DNA of 64,000 nucleotides from Flavobacterium poyangense (GTDB lineage Bacteria; Bacteroidota; Bacteroidia; Flavobacteriales; Flavobacteriaceae): contig NZ_JAALLN010000010.1 in the NCBI RefSeq assembly GCF_011751075.1, forward strand, positions 83,040-147,039, given 5' to 3'. The notes below the pieces were generated by a model. The model saw only the letters and a list, made by a program, of their open reading frames with translations, was not told the origin of the DNA and ran no database searches. The position numbers and the translations under genes are program-made. This document shows, piece after piece, positions 45,342 to 53,331 of this stretch (within the stretch, counting starts at the first letter, position 1; each line of letters starts with the position of its first letter).

Positions 45342-45360
45342 ACTCCAGCTAAAGCTGGAG
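45342..45360. repeat. Short perfect palindrome
   Basis: ACTCCAGCT-AA-AGCTGGAG, an 8-bp perfect stem. Probably a dispersed intergenic hairpin; it may also terminate the thiolase transcript. Confidence 0.5.
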
Positions 45361-45384
45361 CCTATTGAATAAAAGCTTGTGTGT

Positions 45385-45482
45385 CTTTGTAACTCAAAAC
45401 CTTTGTAGCTCTGAACCTTTGTAACTCTGAACCTTTGTAACTCTGAACCTTTGCAGCTTTAGCCCTCTGCAACTCAAAACCT
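45385..45482. repeat. 16-bp tandem repeat
   Basis: About five imperfect units of CTTTGTAACTCTGAAC, ending at the stop codon of the DUF1634 gene (minus strand). No unique spacers, so not a CRISPR array. Confidence 0.8.
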
Positions 45483-45899
45483 CTAATGAGAAAACCCAAA
45501 CGATATACTCAGAATAATAATTCCGATAACAATTGTTGTAATTACTACATAGAGATAATCTTTCTCTAAAAGAAACGAAAATAACGATAATAATACCCTG
45601 AAAACTGGTGTTAAAAAGAGTAATACGATCCCCAAAAATATGATAGATTCTCCCCTACCTTGAATTACCCCGTGATAAACATCCGTAATTACTTCAAAAA
45701 TGTTTCTGTCATTTTCTTTAAATACAGAATAGTCTTCAATCTCACTCCCGTGATGCAACAAATAAACAATACCGCCAATAAATGCAACCGATAAGGAAAT
45801 CCAAACTCCGTAACGCAGCAAATTACCCACGATCGTCTGAAAGTCTTTTTCTCCAAATTTTTCTTGTGTCATACTATTAGATTTTTCCATTAAGACCAT
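45483..45899 (-). CDS. DUF1634 membrane protein
   Basis: 138 aa with three TM helices at about 31-50, 75-100 and 110-135. DUF1634 proteins are nearly always encoded with a TauE/SafE transporter, and the start of this gene overlaps the end of such a gene by 23 bp. It is probably an accessory subunit of that transporter. Function not proven for the family. Confidence 0.82.
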   Translation of the reverse strand: MVLMEKSNSMTQEKFGEKDFQTIVGNLLRYGVWISLSVAFIGGIVYLLHHGSEIEDYSVFKENDRNIFEVITDVYHGVIQGRGESIIFLGIVLLFLTPVFRVLLSLFSFLLEKDYLYVVITTIVIGIIILSISFGFSH

Positions 45900-46713
45900 T
45901 ATAAATCATATTTAGGGCCAGCACAAAAATTATACAGGCGAAAAAAATACGCAGTTTTTTAGGGTCTGTTCGTACTAAAATTTTAGCTCCCGCCATAGCT
46001 CCGAACAATACCCCTACAACAACGGGCATACAAATTCCCGGTTCAATATATCCTTTTTGAATATAAATTACAGAACTCGCCATGGCTGTAACCCCCATCA
46101 TAAAATTGCTCGTTGTGGTAGATACTTTAAAAGGAACCCGCATGATATTATCCATTGCAATTACTTTGAAAGCTCCCGAGCCAATTCCTAATAAACCTGA
46201 CATCATTCCGGCAATTCCCATCATAGTAAATCCTCCTACTACATTTTTTGTCCCATAAGTTACCTGTTCCCCATTGTGTGTTGGATAGGTACCTTCTAAT
46301 TTTAACTTTTTAGCCAACGGACTTGATTCCAAAACAATATGTTCTGTCTTTTTTCTTAAAGAATTGATAGCAGAGAAAATTAAAGTAAGTCCAAATAAGA
46401 CCGCTATAAAAGAAGTTGGAGCAATTGTAGAAAGCAATGCCCCGCAAACCGCTCCAATTGTGGTAGCAATTTCAAGAAAAATCCCTAAACGCATATTGGT
46501 GATCCCTTCCTTTACATAAGCGGCTGCAGAACCTGATGAAGTCGCAATTACAGAAACCAAAGCAGCTCCAATTGCATAATGAATATCGACTCCGAGAACA
46601 ATGGTCAAAAGCGGAATGATAATTATTCCTCCTCCTAATCCGGATAAGGAACCTATAAAACCAGCCAAAAATGCACCCAAAATCATAATCAGAGTAAAGG
46701 TAAGTACTGTCAT
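45877..46713 (-). CDS. TauE/SafE (TSUP) family transporter
   Basis: 278 aa with eight predicted TM helices in two halves. Both halves carry the family motif: GSLSGLGGGIIIIPLL near the start and MSGLLGIGSGAFKV in the second half. TSUP proteins move sulfite, sulfonates, thiosulfate or related anions. No sulfur-metabolism genes are near, so the substrate is open. First gene of a two-gene unit with DUF1634. Confidence 0.88.
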   Translation of the reverse strand: MTVLTFTLIMILGAFLAGFIGSLSGLGGGIIIIPLLTIVLGVDIHYAIGAALVSVIATSSGSAAAYVKEGITNMRLGIFLEIATTIGAVCGALLSTIAPTSFIAVLFGLTLIFSAINSLRKKTEHIVLESSPLAKKLKLEGTYPTHNGEQVTYGTKNVVGGFTMMGIAGMMSGLLGIGSGAFKVIAMDNIMRVPFKVSTTTSNFMMGVTAMASSVIYIQKGYIEPGICMPVVVGVLFGAMAGAKILVRTDPKKLRIFFACIIFVLALNMIYNGLNGKI

Positions 46714-47065
46714 TTCGATTTATTTTATTTGAGAGCTAATTTACAAATACAAATCAGCTATTGGAACTCTATATTTTATTCTAAACCAAGTAAGACCTTC
46801 CCAAACAACATAAAACACTAAATATCAACAAAATAAACAACACTTAAAAACACCTTAAAAATTTTATTCCTCAGAGAAAGGTTGCTTTTTTGTCAATTTC
46901 TTTAAAAAAAGGTCTAATTAACTCAAATTGTTATTTGTGACATGTAAAAGGTGAAAAGTGAAAGGTCAGTCTGAGAAATTATCTATTTTTTATATAAACT
47001 CTATTACCTTCTATCTTTATCTTGTAAAATAAAGCCGTAAAACAAAACGTATCAAATTTCAGGTT

Positions 47066-47132
47066 TACATCTCACATCTCACATCTCATAACTCATAACT
47101 CACATCTCATAACTCATAACTCATAACTCACA
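47066..47132. repeat. Simple tandem repeat CATCTCA/ATAACTC, copy 1
   Basis: Units of ACATCTC turn into ATAACTC. It is followed by CAACTTAAAT, as is the second tract at 47982-48064, so the two are copies of one dispersed element rather than independent slippage. Confidence 0.8.
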
Positions 47133-47274
47133 AGCAGCAACTTAAATTAGTTATCCCCCTTGTACTACTCTACTTCCTTGATTTATGTCTCTAATCTAAA
47201 CAAATAGAGAATCCTCTCTGAAAATTATATAATTAGAAATTTAAATTCTATAAAACAAAAATGCTTTATGGCCT

Positions 47275-47282
47275 TAATTTTG
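47275..47282 (+). promoter_or_regulatory. Probable promoter -7 element for the 58-aa gene
   Basis: TAATTTTG fits TAnnTTTG and is 42 bp before the ATG at 47325. Confidence 0.45.
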
Positions 47283-47324
47283 ATGCTTATAAACTATTGA
47301 TGTTAATTTTTAAATCAAAAAGTT

Positions 47325-47501
47325 ATGGTAGAGAAGAATTATGATCCCGACAACGATAATTGTCCGGAAAAAGACACCGTAGAAAATCTTCATAGAGCAA
47401 AGCAAAATACTGACAACATTCAGAATGCTAAAGAATCTATAAATGATAATCCAAATCACCTTTCTAAAGACAAACAGAAAGATTCAGAACAAAAAAAATA
47501 A
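47325..47501 (+). CDS. Small hydrophilic protein
   Basis: 58 aa, ATG at 47325 to TAA at 47501. Very polar and rich in Asp, Asn, Lys and Gln (MVEKNYDPDNDNCPEKD near the start), without signal peptide or membrane helix; probably disordered. A promoter-like TAATTTTG lies 42 bp upstream. Such tiny hydrophilic proteins in flavobacteria are often stress-induced, but this is only an analogy. It shares its orientation with the next gene, 145 bp on. Confidence 0.5.
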   Translation: MVEKNYDPDNDNCPEKDTVENLHRAKQNTDNIQNAKESINDNPNHLSKDKQKDSEQKK

Positions 47502-47646
47502 ATTGATCGTACAAAAGAGTAATATCGTAAATTTACTCAAGAAAAGAATAATTGTAGCTTTTTCAATTACCCACTTGTAGTTGAAAATCAAATCTGAATA
47601 ACTATCCGATTTTTAAGAATGTTTAATTAAATAAAGAAAAACAAAT

Positions 47647-47916
47647 ATGGCAAAGTTCATTAATCCATTACTACCTGAGAATACCCCTTTACTAGAAAGT
47701 AATCCATCTAAAATCTCTGCCAAGCAATTGATTTTTGCAGGTCTGGGTGCCGTTTTAGCAGGTGCCGTTTTAAAGAAAACCGGACATGACAAAGCGGGTG
47801 CTTTTGTTGCAGGTCTGGCTTTACCGATTCTAACAACCGCTTGTTATAAAAAGTTTAGAGAAAAAAAATCAGAGAATTTTAACAAAAGTACAGACATTGC
47901 CGGAAATTATTATTAA
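47647..47916 (+). CDS. Small membrane protein
   Basis: 89 aa. A hydrophobic Gly/Ala-rich helix (about 29-44, AGLGAVLAGAVL) and a second (about 51-66, AGAFVAGLALPIL) make a hairpin in the membrane, with a charged C-terminal tail. No known domain. A terminator follows 14 bp later. Function unknown; the small size and glycine-rich helices recall stress-related membrane proteins. Confidence 0.6.
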   Translation: MAKFINPLLPENTPLLESNPSKISAKQLIFAGLGAVLAGAVLKKTGHDKAGAFVAGLALPILTTACYKKFREKKSENFNKSTDIAGNYY

Positions 47917-47929
47917 TCAGCAATCTCAT

Positions 47930-47962
47930 AAAAAAGCACTTCCGAAAAGAAGTGCTTTTTTT
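47930..47962 (+). terminator. Rho-independent terminator
   Basis: AAAAAGCACTTC-N6-GAAGTGCTTTTTTT, directly after the small membrane protein gene. Confidence 0.85.
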
Positions 47963-47981
47963 ATGTCCGATTTTCACAAAA

Positions 47982-48064
47982 CGCATCTCACATCTCACAT
48001 CTCACATCTCACATCTCATAACTCATAACTCATAACTCATAACTCATAACTCATAACTCATAAC
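47982..48064. repeat. Simple tandem repeat CATCTCA/ATAACTC, copy 2
   Basis: Five ACATCTC units followed by about six ATAACTC units, then CAACAACTTAAAT as after copy 1. It abuts the 3' end of the 318-aa gene. Confidence 0.85.
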
Positions 48065-48076
48065 CAACAACTTAAA

Positions 48077-49033
48077 TCATTTACTCTGCGCTTTTGGTTG
48101 ACAATCTTCTTTGTATTTGTTAAAGATGTGGTCAGTTACAGGCCTTAATGTCTTCCCATTTTCAGGATGTATTCCCAGCATATTAAAAAAATCGACTTTA
48201 TTATTATTCTTAACATACCAGATAATCGGCTGGCCCTCTTTAAAATAAGTCGTGGTATCGCAGACTTCTATTTTTTGACGAAAAAACTCTGTTTCGTCAA
48301 AAGCCACTATCTTATTGAAAGCTCCAAAGCCAGTTATTTTCAAATCACAATCAACTTTTTCATAATGATCTCCTGTCCATTGCATACACTCTTTTCTAAT
48401 GAAAGCAAAATAAATTACTGCTGCGATTAAACAGAAAATAATTGTTATAGCCAACATCGTTGATTCTGATCTCTTAAATAGTTTTTCAAATAATCTTTTG
48501 AAACTAACAGATTTAGTATTCGTTGTTACAATCACATTTTTACCTCCCCCATTATCAAATGTTCTCCCATCATTTTCTCCGAAAGAGGTTTTTCCCATTA
48601 TTTGATTCCCTCGAGCTTCATTGCCTTCTTCCTCTTTGCCATCACCTTCTTTTTCCAATTCACTCTGAAGTGAACCGATCTTTCTAAACTTAATAAATGG
48701 TCTAGGTTGATAATCTACAAGAATTGCTGCAAGATCTACAGTATCAATCTTCGCTGGTTCTTTTTCTCTTTTCAAAAAATCTCCAACTTTTTTAAATTTA
48801 TCTGTGTAAATAGTTGACGTATTATCATGCTTTGGATCAAACTCAAACTTGCAGAAATCAAAATACACTTGTAGGTCATCTTTCTTTTCATTTGATTTAA
48901 AAATTTTCCAACACAAATCTCTCAAATTAGCTTGTGATGGACTTCTCAAATAATTAGAATAAATACCTTCTATTTCTTTTTCATATTTAATTCTAACTGC
49001 TTCTTTATAATCTTCTTCAGTATTGTTAGGCAT
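48077..49033 (-). CDS. Single-pass membrane protein under the shared dyad promoter
   Basis: 318 aa. A helical cytoplasmic part (1-110) is followed by a Glu/Gly-rich disordered stretch (about 125-160), a polybasic segment (KRLFEKLFKRSE), one TM helix (about 195-213) and a C-terminal extracytoplasmic domain of about 105 residues with four cysteines. No family recognised. Its promoter region (49183-49228) has the same dyad and spacing as two other units in the window, so it belongs to one regulon with them. It is divergent from the lipoprotein/kinase/regulator genes. Confidence 0.65.
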   Translation of the reverse strand: MPNNTEEDYKEAVRIKYEKEIEGIYSNYLRSPSQANLRDLCWKIFKSNEKKDDLQVYFDFCKFEFDPKHDNTSTIYTDKFKKVGDFLKREKEPAKIDTVDLAAILVDYQPRPFIKFRKIGSLQSELEKEGDGKEEEGNEARGNQIMGKTSFGENDGRTFDNGGGKNVIVTTNTKSVSFKRLFEKLFKRSESTMLAITIIFCLIAAVIYFAFIRKECMQWTGDHYEKVDCDLKITGFGAFNKIVAFDETEFFRQKIEVCDTTTYFKEGQPIIWYVKNNNKVDFFNMLGIHPENGKTLRPVTDHIFNKYKEDCQPKAQSK

Positions 49034-49182
49034 AGGCTACCGGGATTTTTTAGGAATTACTGGGATTTTTCAGGATTGCTTAAACATTACAGGAATTCCG
49101 GGAATTCCTTATCAATACAGGCTCATAAACGCTGTTCCTTTGTCAAACAAATTAGTTAACGTTTTGATCTGCAGGTCAAAAA

Positions 49183-49228
49183 CAAATGTACAAAACTAGT
49201 TCAATTAAAGAGTGTGGAAAACCGTAAG
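49183..49228 (-). promoter_or_regulatory. Shared dyad box plus -7 element, unit 1
   Basis: On the minus strand CTTACGGTTTTCCACACT (49228-49211), then 20 bp, then TACATTTG (49190-49183). The 318-aa gene starts 150 bp further on. Thirteen contiguous bases of the box are identical to the box at 52064. The box is also within 140 bp of the divergent lipoprotein gene and may serve both directions. Confidence 0.8.
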
Positions 49229-49365
49229 ACGGACTTTATCCGGGAAGTATAAATAAAATCATACTGTTCTACGCACTCTACTTCCCAACCTCAATTAGGT
49301 CTCGCTTAACGAGTCCGGACAGAATCCGGACGGCCATACCTATGTCATTTTTAAATTTTATAATC

Positions 49366-49554
49366 ATGAAAAAATTAATATATCTGGGAACTTTTGCGCT
49401 ATTGACAACTACATTATTTTCTTGCACAGCTGACGAATATGAAACGGCCGACAAAAAAACGGAAATAAAAAAAGAGAATCTGAAAAATGAAACACAGGCA
49501 ACTGAAGAGGGTCCCGGCGACGACCCAGTTCCGATCAAGCCACCAAAAAAATAA
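49366..49554 (+). CDS. Small lipoprotein upstream of the two-component system
   Basis: 62 aa from ATG 49366, preferred over an upstream in-frame ATG because it begins with a lipoprotein signal (MKKLIYLGTFALL, lipobox LFSC, Cys near residue 20). The mature part is only about 43 residues, highly charged, and ends GPGDDPVPIKPPKK. No domain. It lies 58 bp before the histidine-kinase gene. I infer a sensory accessory protein or a processed signalling peptide; neither is shown by sequence alone. Confidence 0.6.
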   Translation: MKKLIYLGTFALLTTTLFSCTADEYETADKKTEIKKENLKNETQATEEGPGDDPVPIKPPKK

Positions 49555-49612
49555 TAATAGTAATACTGTCTTAATAAACAATTAATCAGTATTTTCGGGG
49601 AAAGTAACTTTT

Positions 49613-51313
49613 ATGTTTCGTTCCCCGTTTTTTAGTTTACTTCTTTTTGTGTTTTTTCTTTCCTGCAAAGAAAAAACAACAGTGCCTGTTAAACCCAATT
49701 CTTTAAAAACAGAGGCCAAAAAATTACAGCAAAAGGCTACCATTAATTTGGAGAAAAACAACTTCAATAGTGCTTTTTACTACTTTAATAAATCAAAAAT
49801 AACATTTGAAACCCACAAAGACAGCGCTAACGTTGCTTTCAATCTGATTCAAATGGCCTATATCCAACAAGTAAACGGCGATTACTACGGAAGCAAAGAA
49901 ACCTTAACAGAGGCGCTTCCTTATATTAAAAATGATAATAATTATATCGTAGCGGTAAACAACTTTTTTGGAATTGCCGACAAGGAACTCTCCTTATACG
50001 ATGATGCTGTTTACTATTATAAAGAAGCTATTAGAGAGTCTAAAGATTCTATATCAAAGCAATCTCCTTTAAATAATATTGCCGTTGTTTACATTAAACA
50101 AAAGAAATACGACAAGGCAATTACTATTCTACAATCCATTTTAGATACAAAAGTATTAGACGATTCTGAACTTCTGAAAGGAAAAGCCCGAGTTATTGAT
50201 AATCTGGGGTATGCCTATTTTAAAAAAGGAGTCCATGACAAAGGACTCCAACTCATGCATAAAAGTCTGGAAATAAGAAACCAAATCTCTGATTCTTACG
50301 GAAGTATTGAGAGTTATCTGCATCTGGCCGAGTTCTTTTCTGAAACAGATCATAAAATATCCAATCAATATGCTTTAACCGCTTATGAAACCGCTTCAAA
50401 ATTTCATAGTATAGATGAACGTCTGAAAGCGCTATCCTTTTTAATAGCTACTAATTCGGATACAAAATATGCCCAAAAATATATTGTACTGAATGATAGT
50501 ATTATCAAGATCCGAAATAACTTCAAAAACAAATTTGCTAAAATTAAATACGATTCCAAAAAAGAAAAAGACGAAAACCAGAAACTCCGTTTAGAAAAAG
50601 CAGAGAATCTGTTGTCCTTACAAAAAGCTGAATATCAAAAATTTGGACTCCTCATTATTTTTAGCTTTTTAATCGTTCTTGCTCTTCTGTATAGACGCTA
50701 TTATCTAAATAAACACAGAATCGAGAAAATTCAGACTTCATATGATACTGAAAAGCGAATTTCAAAAAAAATACATGACGAATTAGCCAATGATGTTTTT
50801 CATACTATCACTTTTGCAGAAACACAACCACTAGCAACAGCAAACACCAAAGAAAACCTGCTTCAGAAATTAGATGATATTTATGCCCGTGTCAGAGGAA
50901 TTTCGAGAGAAAACAATGATATCGATACCGGTACAAATTATTCTGTAACTCTAAAAGAGATGCTTTCTACCTATAATAGCAGCACAACAAACATAATTGT
51001 AAACAATATCGAAAAAATAAACTGGGAAACCGTTGACGAAACCAAAAAGGTAACTATTTATCGTGTTTTGCAGGAATTAATGGTGAACATGAAAAAGCAC
51101 AGTCAGGCAGCTCTGGTGGTTGTAAAATTTGACAGTACTCCAAAAGCACTCCTTATTGCTTATACAGATAATGGAAAAGGCTGCGAAAAAGAGAAAATTA
51201 ACAAAAATGGTCTACAGAATATGGAAAACCGTATTCTGGCCATAAAAGGAACTATTATTTTTGATACTGAACCTGACAATGGATTCAGAGCAAAAATATC
51301 AACGCCAAAATAA
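49613..51313 (+). CDS. TPR-containing sensor histidine kinase (HisKA_3/NarX type)
   Basis: 566 aa. The N-terminus is a lipoprotein-type signal (FFLSC, Cys near residue 19), rare for a kinase that also has a TM helix. TPR repeats fill about 30-300 (NNIAVVYIKQKKYDKAITIL; VIDNLGYAYFKKGVHDKGLQ). A coiled coil and TM helix (about 340-362) follow. H388 in SKKIHDELANDV is the phosphorylated His. ATP-binding motifs are VLQELMVNMKKH (N box) and YTDNGKGC (G box). The response-regulator gene starts 7 bp later. Confidence 0.9.
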   Translation: MFRSPFFSLLLFVFFLSCKEKTTVPVKPNSLKTEAKKLQQKATINLEKNNFNSAFYYFNKSKITFETHKDSANVAFNLIQMAYIQQVNGDYYGSKETLTEALPYIKNDNNYIVAVNNFFGIADKELSLYDDAVYYYKEAIRESKDSISKQSPLNNIAVVYIKQKKYDKAITILQSILDTKVLDDSELLKGKARVIDNLGYAYFKKGVHDKGLQLMHKSLEIRNQISDSYGSIESYLHLAEFFSETDHKISNQYALTAYETASKFHSIDERLKALSFLIATNSDTKYAQKYIVLNDSIIKIRNNFKNKFAKIKYDSKKEKDENQKLRLEKAENLLSLQKAEYQKFGLLIIFSFLIVLALLYRRYYLNKHRIEKIQTSYDTEKRISKKIHDELANDVFHTITFAETQPLATANTKENLLQKLDDIYARVRGISRENNDIDTGTNYSVTLKEMLSTYNSSTTNIIVNNIEKINWETVDETKKVTIYRVLQELMVNMKKHSQAALVVVKFDSTPKALLIAYTDNGKGCEKEKINKNGLQNMENRILAIKGTIIFDTEPDNGFRAKISTPK

Positions 51314-51320
51314 ACTTCAT

Positions 51321-51986
51321 ATGTTTAAAAAAGTAATAATTGCTGAAGATTTGGATAGCATCAATTTAGGGATAGAACAAGCCCTTGATCATTTAGGCAT
51401 TATCAATTATCAACATGCAAAATATTGTGATGATGCTTTTCTGAAAATACGAAAAGCCATTCAGGACAACGAGCCCTATGATTTACTGATTAGTGATCTG
51501 TCTTTTAAAACCGATCATCGGGACGTAAAAATTGCCAACGGTGATGCACTCATAGAAGAAGTTCGTAATCTGCAACCGCACATTAAGATTATCGCCTACT
51601 CAGTCGAAGACAAAGGCTATCGCATAAAATCGCTTTTTGATAAATCCGGAATCGATGGTTTTGTATTGAAAGGCAGAAATAGTATCGAAGAACTAAAAAA
51701 AGCGATTCATTTAGTACAATCCAACCAACAGTATATTTCACCGGATATTTCTTCTGCTATAAAAGAAAATAAAAACTATGAAATAGATGATTTCGATGTG
51801 CTTATCATAAAACATTTGTCTATGGGCACCCCGCAAGATGACATTACCCAAACTTTTAAAGAACTGGGAATAAAACCAAACAGCAAAAGTACCATCGAGA
51901 AAAGAATTTCTAAACTCAAAGATTTTTTTAAAGCAAATAACAGTATTCATTTGGTTGCCATTGCCAAAGATATGGGAATCATTTAG
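51321..51986 (+). CDS. Response regulator with C-terminal helix-turn-helix
   Basis: 221 aa from ATG 51321; upstream in-frame starts lie within the kinase gene. The receiver domain (1-130) has the acidic pair E9-D10, phospho-acceptor Asp59 in LLISD59-LSF, and the Lys in GFVLKGR. The C-terminal domain (about 155-215) is a LuxR-like helix-turn-helix: MGTPQDDITQTF and STIEKRISKLKDFF. It lies 78 bp before the dyad box of the six-gene operon. I infer that it binds the TTTACGG-N4-CCATAAA box. Confidence 0.88.
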   Translation: MFKKVIIAEDLDSINLGIEQALDHLGIINYQHAKYCDDAFLKIRKAIQDNEPYDLLISDLSFKTDHRDVKIANGDALIEEVRNLQPHIKIIAYSVEDKGYRIKSLFDKSGIDGFVLKGRNSIEELKKAIHLVQSNQQYISPDISSAIKENKNYEIDDFDVLIIKHLSMGTPQDDITQTFKELGIKPNSKSTIEKRISKLKDFFKANNSIHLVAIAKDMGII

Positions 51987-52015
51987 ATCTCCTAAACTCC
52001 TGTTTTTAATTGATT

Positions 52016-52038
52016 AAGCTCCTTCGGGAGCTTTTTTT
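52016..52038 (+). terminator. Rho-independent terminator with TTCG loop
   Basis: AAGCTCC-TTCG-GGAGCTTTTTTT after the response-regulator gene. It separates this unit from the operon that starts at 52149. Confidence 0.9.
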
Positions 52039-52063
52039 ATTGCTTCCATTTAAATTCTTATGG

Positions 52064-52109
52064 TTTACGGTTTTCCATAAAATACTGGCTTTTAATGGGG
52101 TTACATTTG
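52064..52109 (+). promoter_or_regulatory. Shared dyad box plus -7 element, unit 2
   Basis: TTTACGGTTTTCCATAAA (52064-52081), 20 bp, TACATTTG (52102-52109), then the ATG 40 bp downstream. TTATGG and CCATAA around the core add a second, wider inverted repeat. The position relative to the -7 element suits an activator contacting RNA polymerase. Confidence 0.85.
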
Positions 52110-52148
52110 AATAATTAAAATTCAAAATACTAATTAAACCTAAAAATC

Positions 52149-52355
52149 ATGAAAATTTATTACGTAAACAAAAATGCGCAACACAAAGGGGATCACGAAG
52201 TCCATACTAGTGATTGCAGTCATCTACCAATTTCTCCTAATAGAAAATATTTAGGAGAATATGCAAGCTGCAAACCTGCAATAATCGAAGCACAGAAAAC
52301 CTATTCTCAATCTAATGGCTGCAAAACTTGCTGTCCCGATTGTCATACAAGTTAG
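52149..52355 (+). CDS. Small cysteine-rich protein
   Basis: 68 aa with six cysteines, no signal peptide. YYVNKNAQHKGDHEVH at the start, then DCSHLP, YASCKPAIIEAQ and NGCKTCCPDCH. The spacing suggests a zinc- or other metal-binding fold, similar to small Bacteroidota proteins annotated as hypothetical. It is the first gene of the dyad-box operon and lies 6 bp before DUF4236. A second small Cys-containing protein with a comparable His/Cys start lies in the partner unit (57500). Confidence 0.6.
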   Translation: MKIYYVNKNAQHKGDHEVHTSDCSHLPISPNRKYLGEYASCKPAIIEAQKTYSQSNGCKTCCPDCHTS

Positions 52356-52361
52356 ATCATC

Positions 52362-52592
52362 ATGGGATTTCGATTTCAAAAGAGAATAAAACTTGGAGGA
52401 GGATTTGGCATAAACTTAAGTCAATCCGGAATTTCTCCCAGTTTAAGAACCAAAATGGGAACGTTTAGCAAAAATGGCTATTCGGTTAAAACGGGAATAC
52501 CCGGAGTAAGATATCAAAATAGTGGCTGTATGGTACTCATTGCTTTTACAGGAATTACAACATTTTTAATTTATACAATAAAACACTTATAA
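52362..52592 (+). CDS. DUF4236 protein
   Basis: 76 aa. The N-terminus MGFRFQKRIKLGGGFGINLS and TGIPGVRYQNSG match DUF4236, a short beta-rich domain. A hydrophobic C-terminal helix (about 55-72) could anchor it in the membrane. DUF4236 often lies before nuclease-like, Excalibur or SHOCT modules and its function is unknown. Genes before and after are 6 and 2 bp away. Confidence 0.8.
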   Translation: MGFRFQKRIKLGGGFGINLSQSGISPSLRTKMGTFSKNGYSVKTGIPGVRYQNSGCMVLIAFTGITTFLIYTIKHL

Positions 52593-52594
52593 TT

Positions 52595-52924
52595 ATGGGA
52601 TACAGAAAAGGATACTTTAAAAAAGATGGAACGTATGTTCAGGGACATTTTGCCAATAAAAGATCCAAAACTTTTTCAAATAAAAATAATGGATGTCTGT
52701 TGTTTTTCGTGGCTCTATTATTATTAGGACTACCAATCGCATGTTCAGATTCGTCTTCATCAGAGACAACAGGCAAAAAAGCTCAAAATGATTGTCCAAC
52801 TAAAACCTGCGGTGATTTTACAGCTCAAGCACAAGCCCAGGCAGCTTTTAATAGTAACAAAAGCTGTTACAAGAACCTGGATTCGGACGGAGACGGAATC
52901 GCCTGCGAAAATTTATCTAAATAG
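52595..52924 (+). CDS. Excalibur-domain protein with N-terminal membrane anchor
   Basis: 109 aa. A basic N-terminus (MGYRKGYFKKDGTYVQGH) is followed by a hydrophobic stretch (about 31-49) ending in LPIACSDSS, which could be a TM helix or a delayed lipobox. The Excalibur calcium-binding domain is at about 65-107, with LDSDGDGIACEN as the DxDxDGxxCE loop. Excalibur domains occur on extracellular nucleases and wall-associated proteins; no enzyme domain is present here. Confidence 0.85.
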   Translation: MGYRKGYFKKDGTYVQGHFANKRSKTFSNKNNGCLLFFVALLLLGLPIACSDSSSSETTGKKAQNDCPTKTCGDFTAQAQAQAAFNSNKSCYKNLDSDGDGIACENLSK

Positions 52925-52932
52925 TAAAAAAC

Positions 52933-53328
52933 ATGATAACACTAGAACTAAAAAGCCATTTTTTAAGATTGTATCAAATGGCATTATGCGATGATCAATT
53001 TGATGTACTGGAACTTCAAATGCTCTACCATTTTGCTGATGAACGCGGAATTCCAAGAGAGGAATTAGACAAACTCTTTCTAAACCCGATCACTACCGAG
53101 CTAATTATTCCTGAGCAGCTAAACACCCGAATAGAGTACCTGTACGACCTTACCAGAATCATATGGGCCGATGGAAAAATTACCGATGATGAACTAAACA
53201 TGCTGAAAAAGTATTGCAGAAAATTTCATTTCCTAGACGAAAATATTGATGAACTCTCCGGTTATCTTATTGATTGCGTGCAAAAAAACATTCAGAAAGA
53301 AGAAATTATTAGTCAACTAAACACTTAG
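52933..53328 (+). CDS. TerB-like helical protein
   Basis: 131 aa, all-helical. LYQMALCDDQFDVLELQMLY and IIWADGKITDDELNMLKKYC are two similar acidic helix-loop units, as in TerB/DjlA-type proteins, where acidic residues bind metal. TerB proteins act with vWA (TerD/TerF-type) partners in envelope stress and phage response. The downstream vWA-like lipoprotein makes that comparison apt, but exact function is not known. Confidence 0.7.
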   Translation: MITLELKSHFLRLYQMALCDDQFDVLELQMLYHFADERGIPREELDKLFLNPITTELIIPEQLNTRIEYLYDLTRIIWADGKITDDELNMLKKYCRKFHFLDENIDELSGYLIDCVQKNIQKEEIISQLNT

Positions 53329-53331
53329 ATC

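Larger units (their letters stand above)
46714..47324. other. Long intergenic region
   Basis: 611 bp. It holds the simple repeat at 47066-47132, a probable -7 element at 47275 and otherwise AT-rich sequence. I found no gene or structured RNA in it. Confidence 0.6.

Noticed and set aside
45385..45482. Possible protein-coding or regulatory repeat
   Set aside because: Simple 16-bp tandem repeat, with no frame or hairpin that makes sense.
49311..49332. Two TCCGGAC repeats before the small lipoprotein gene, considered as a regulator box
   Set aside because: Palindromic units AGTCCGGAC and ATCCGGAC are only two, with no matching element at other promoters in the window.
49229..49365. A second dyad-box promoter reading toward the lipoprotein gene
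   Set aside because: The dyad at 49211-49228 could act both ways, but no TAnnTTTG lies 20 bp away on the plus side.
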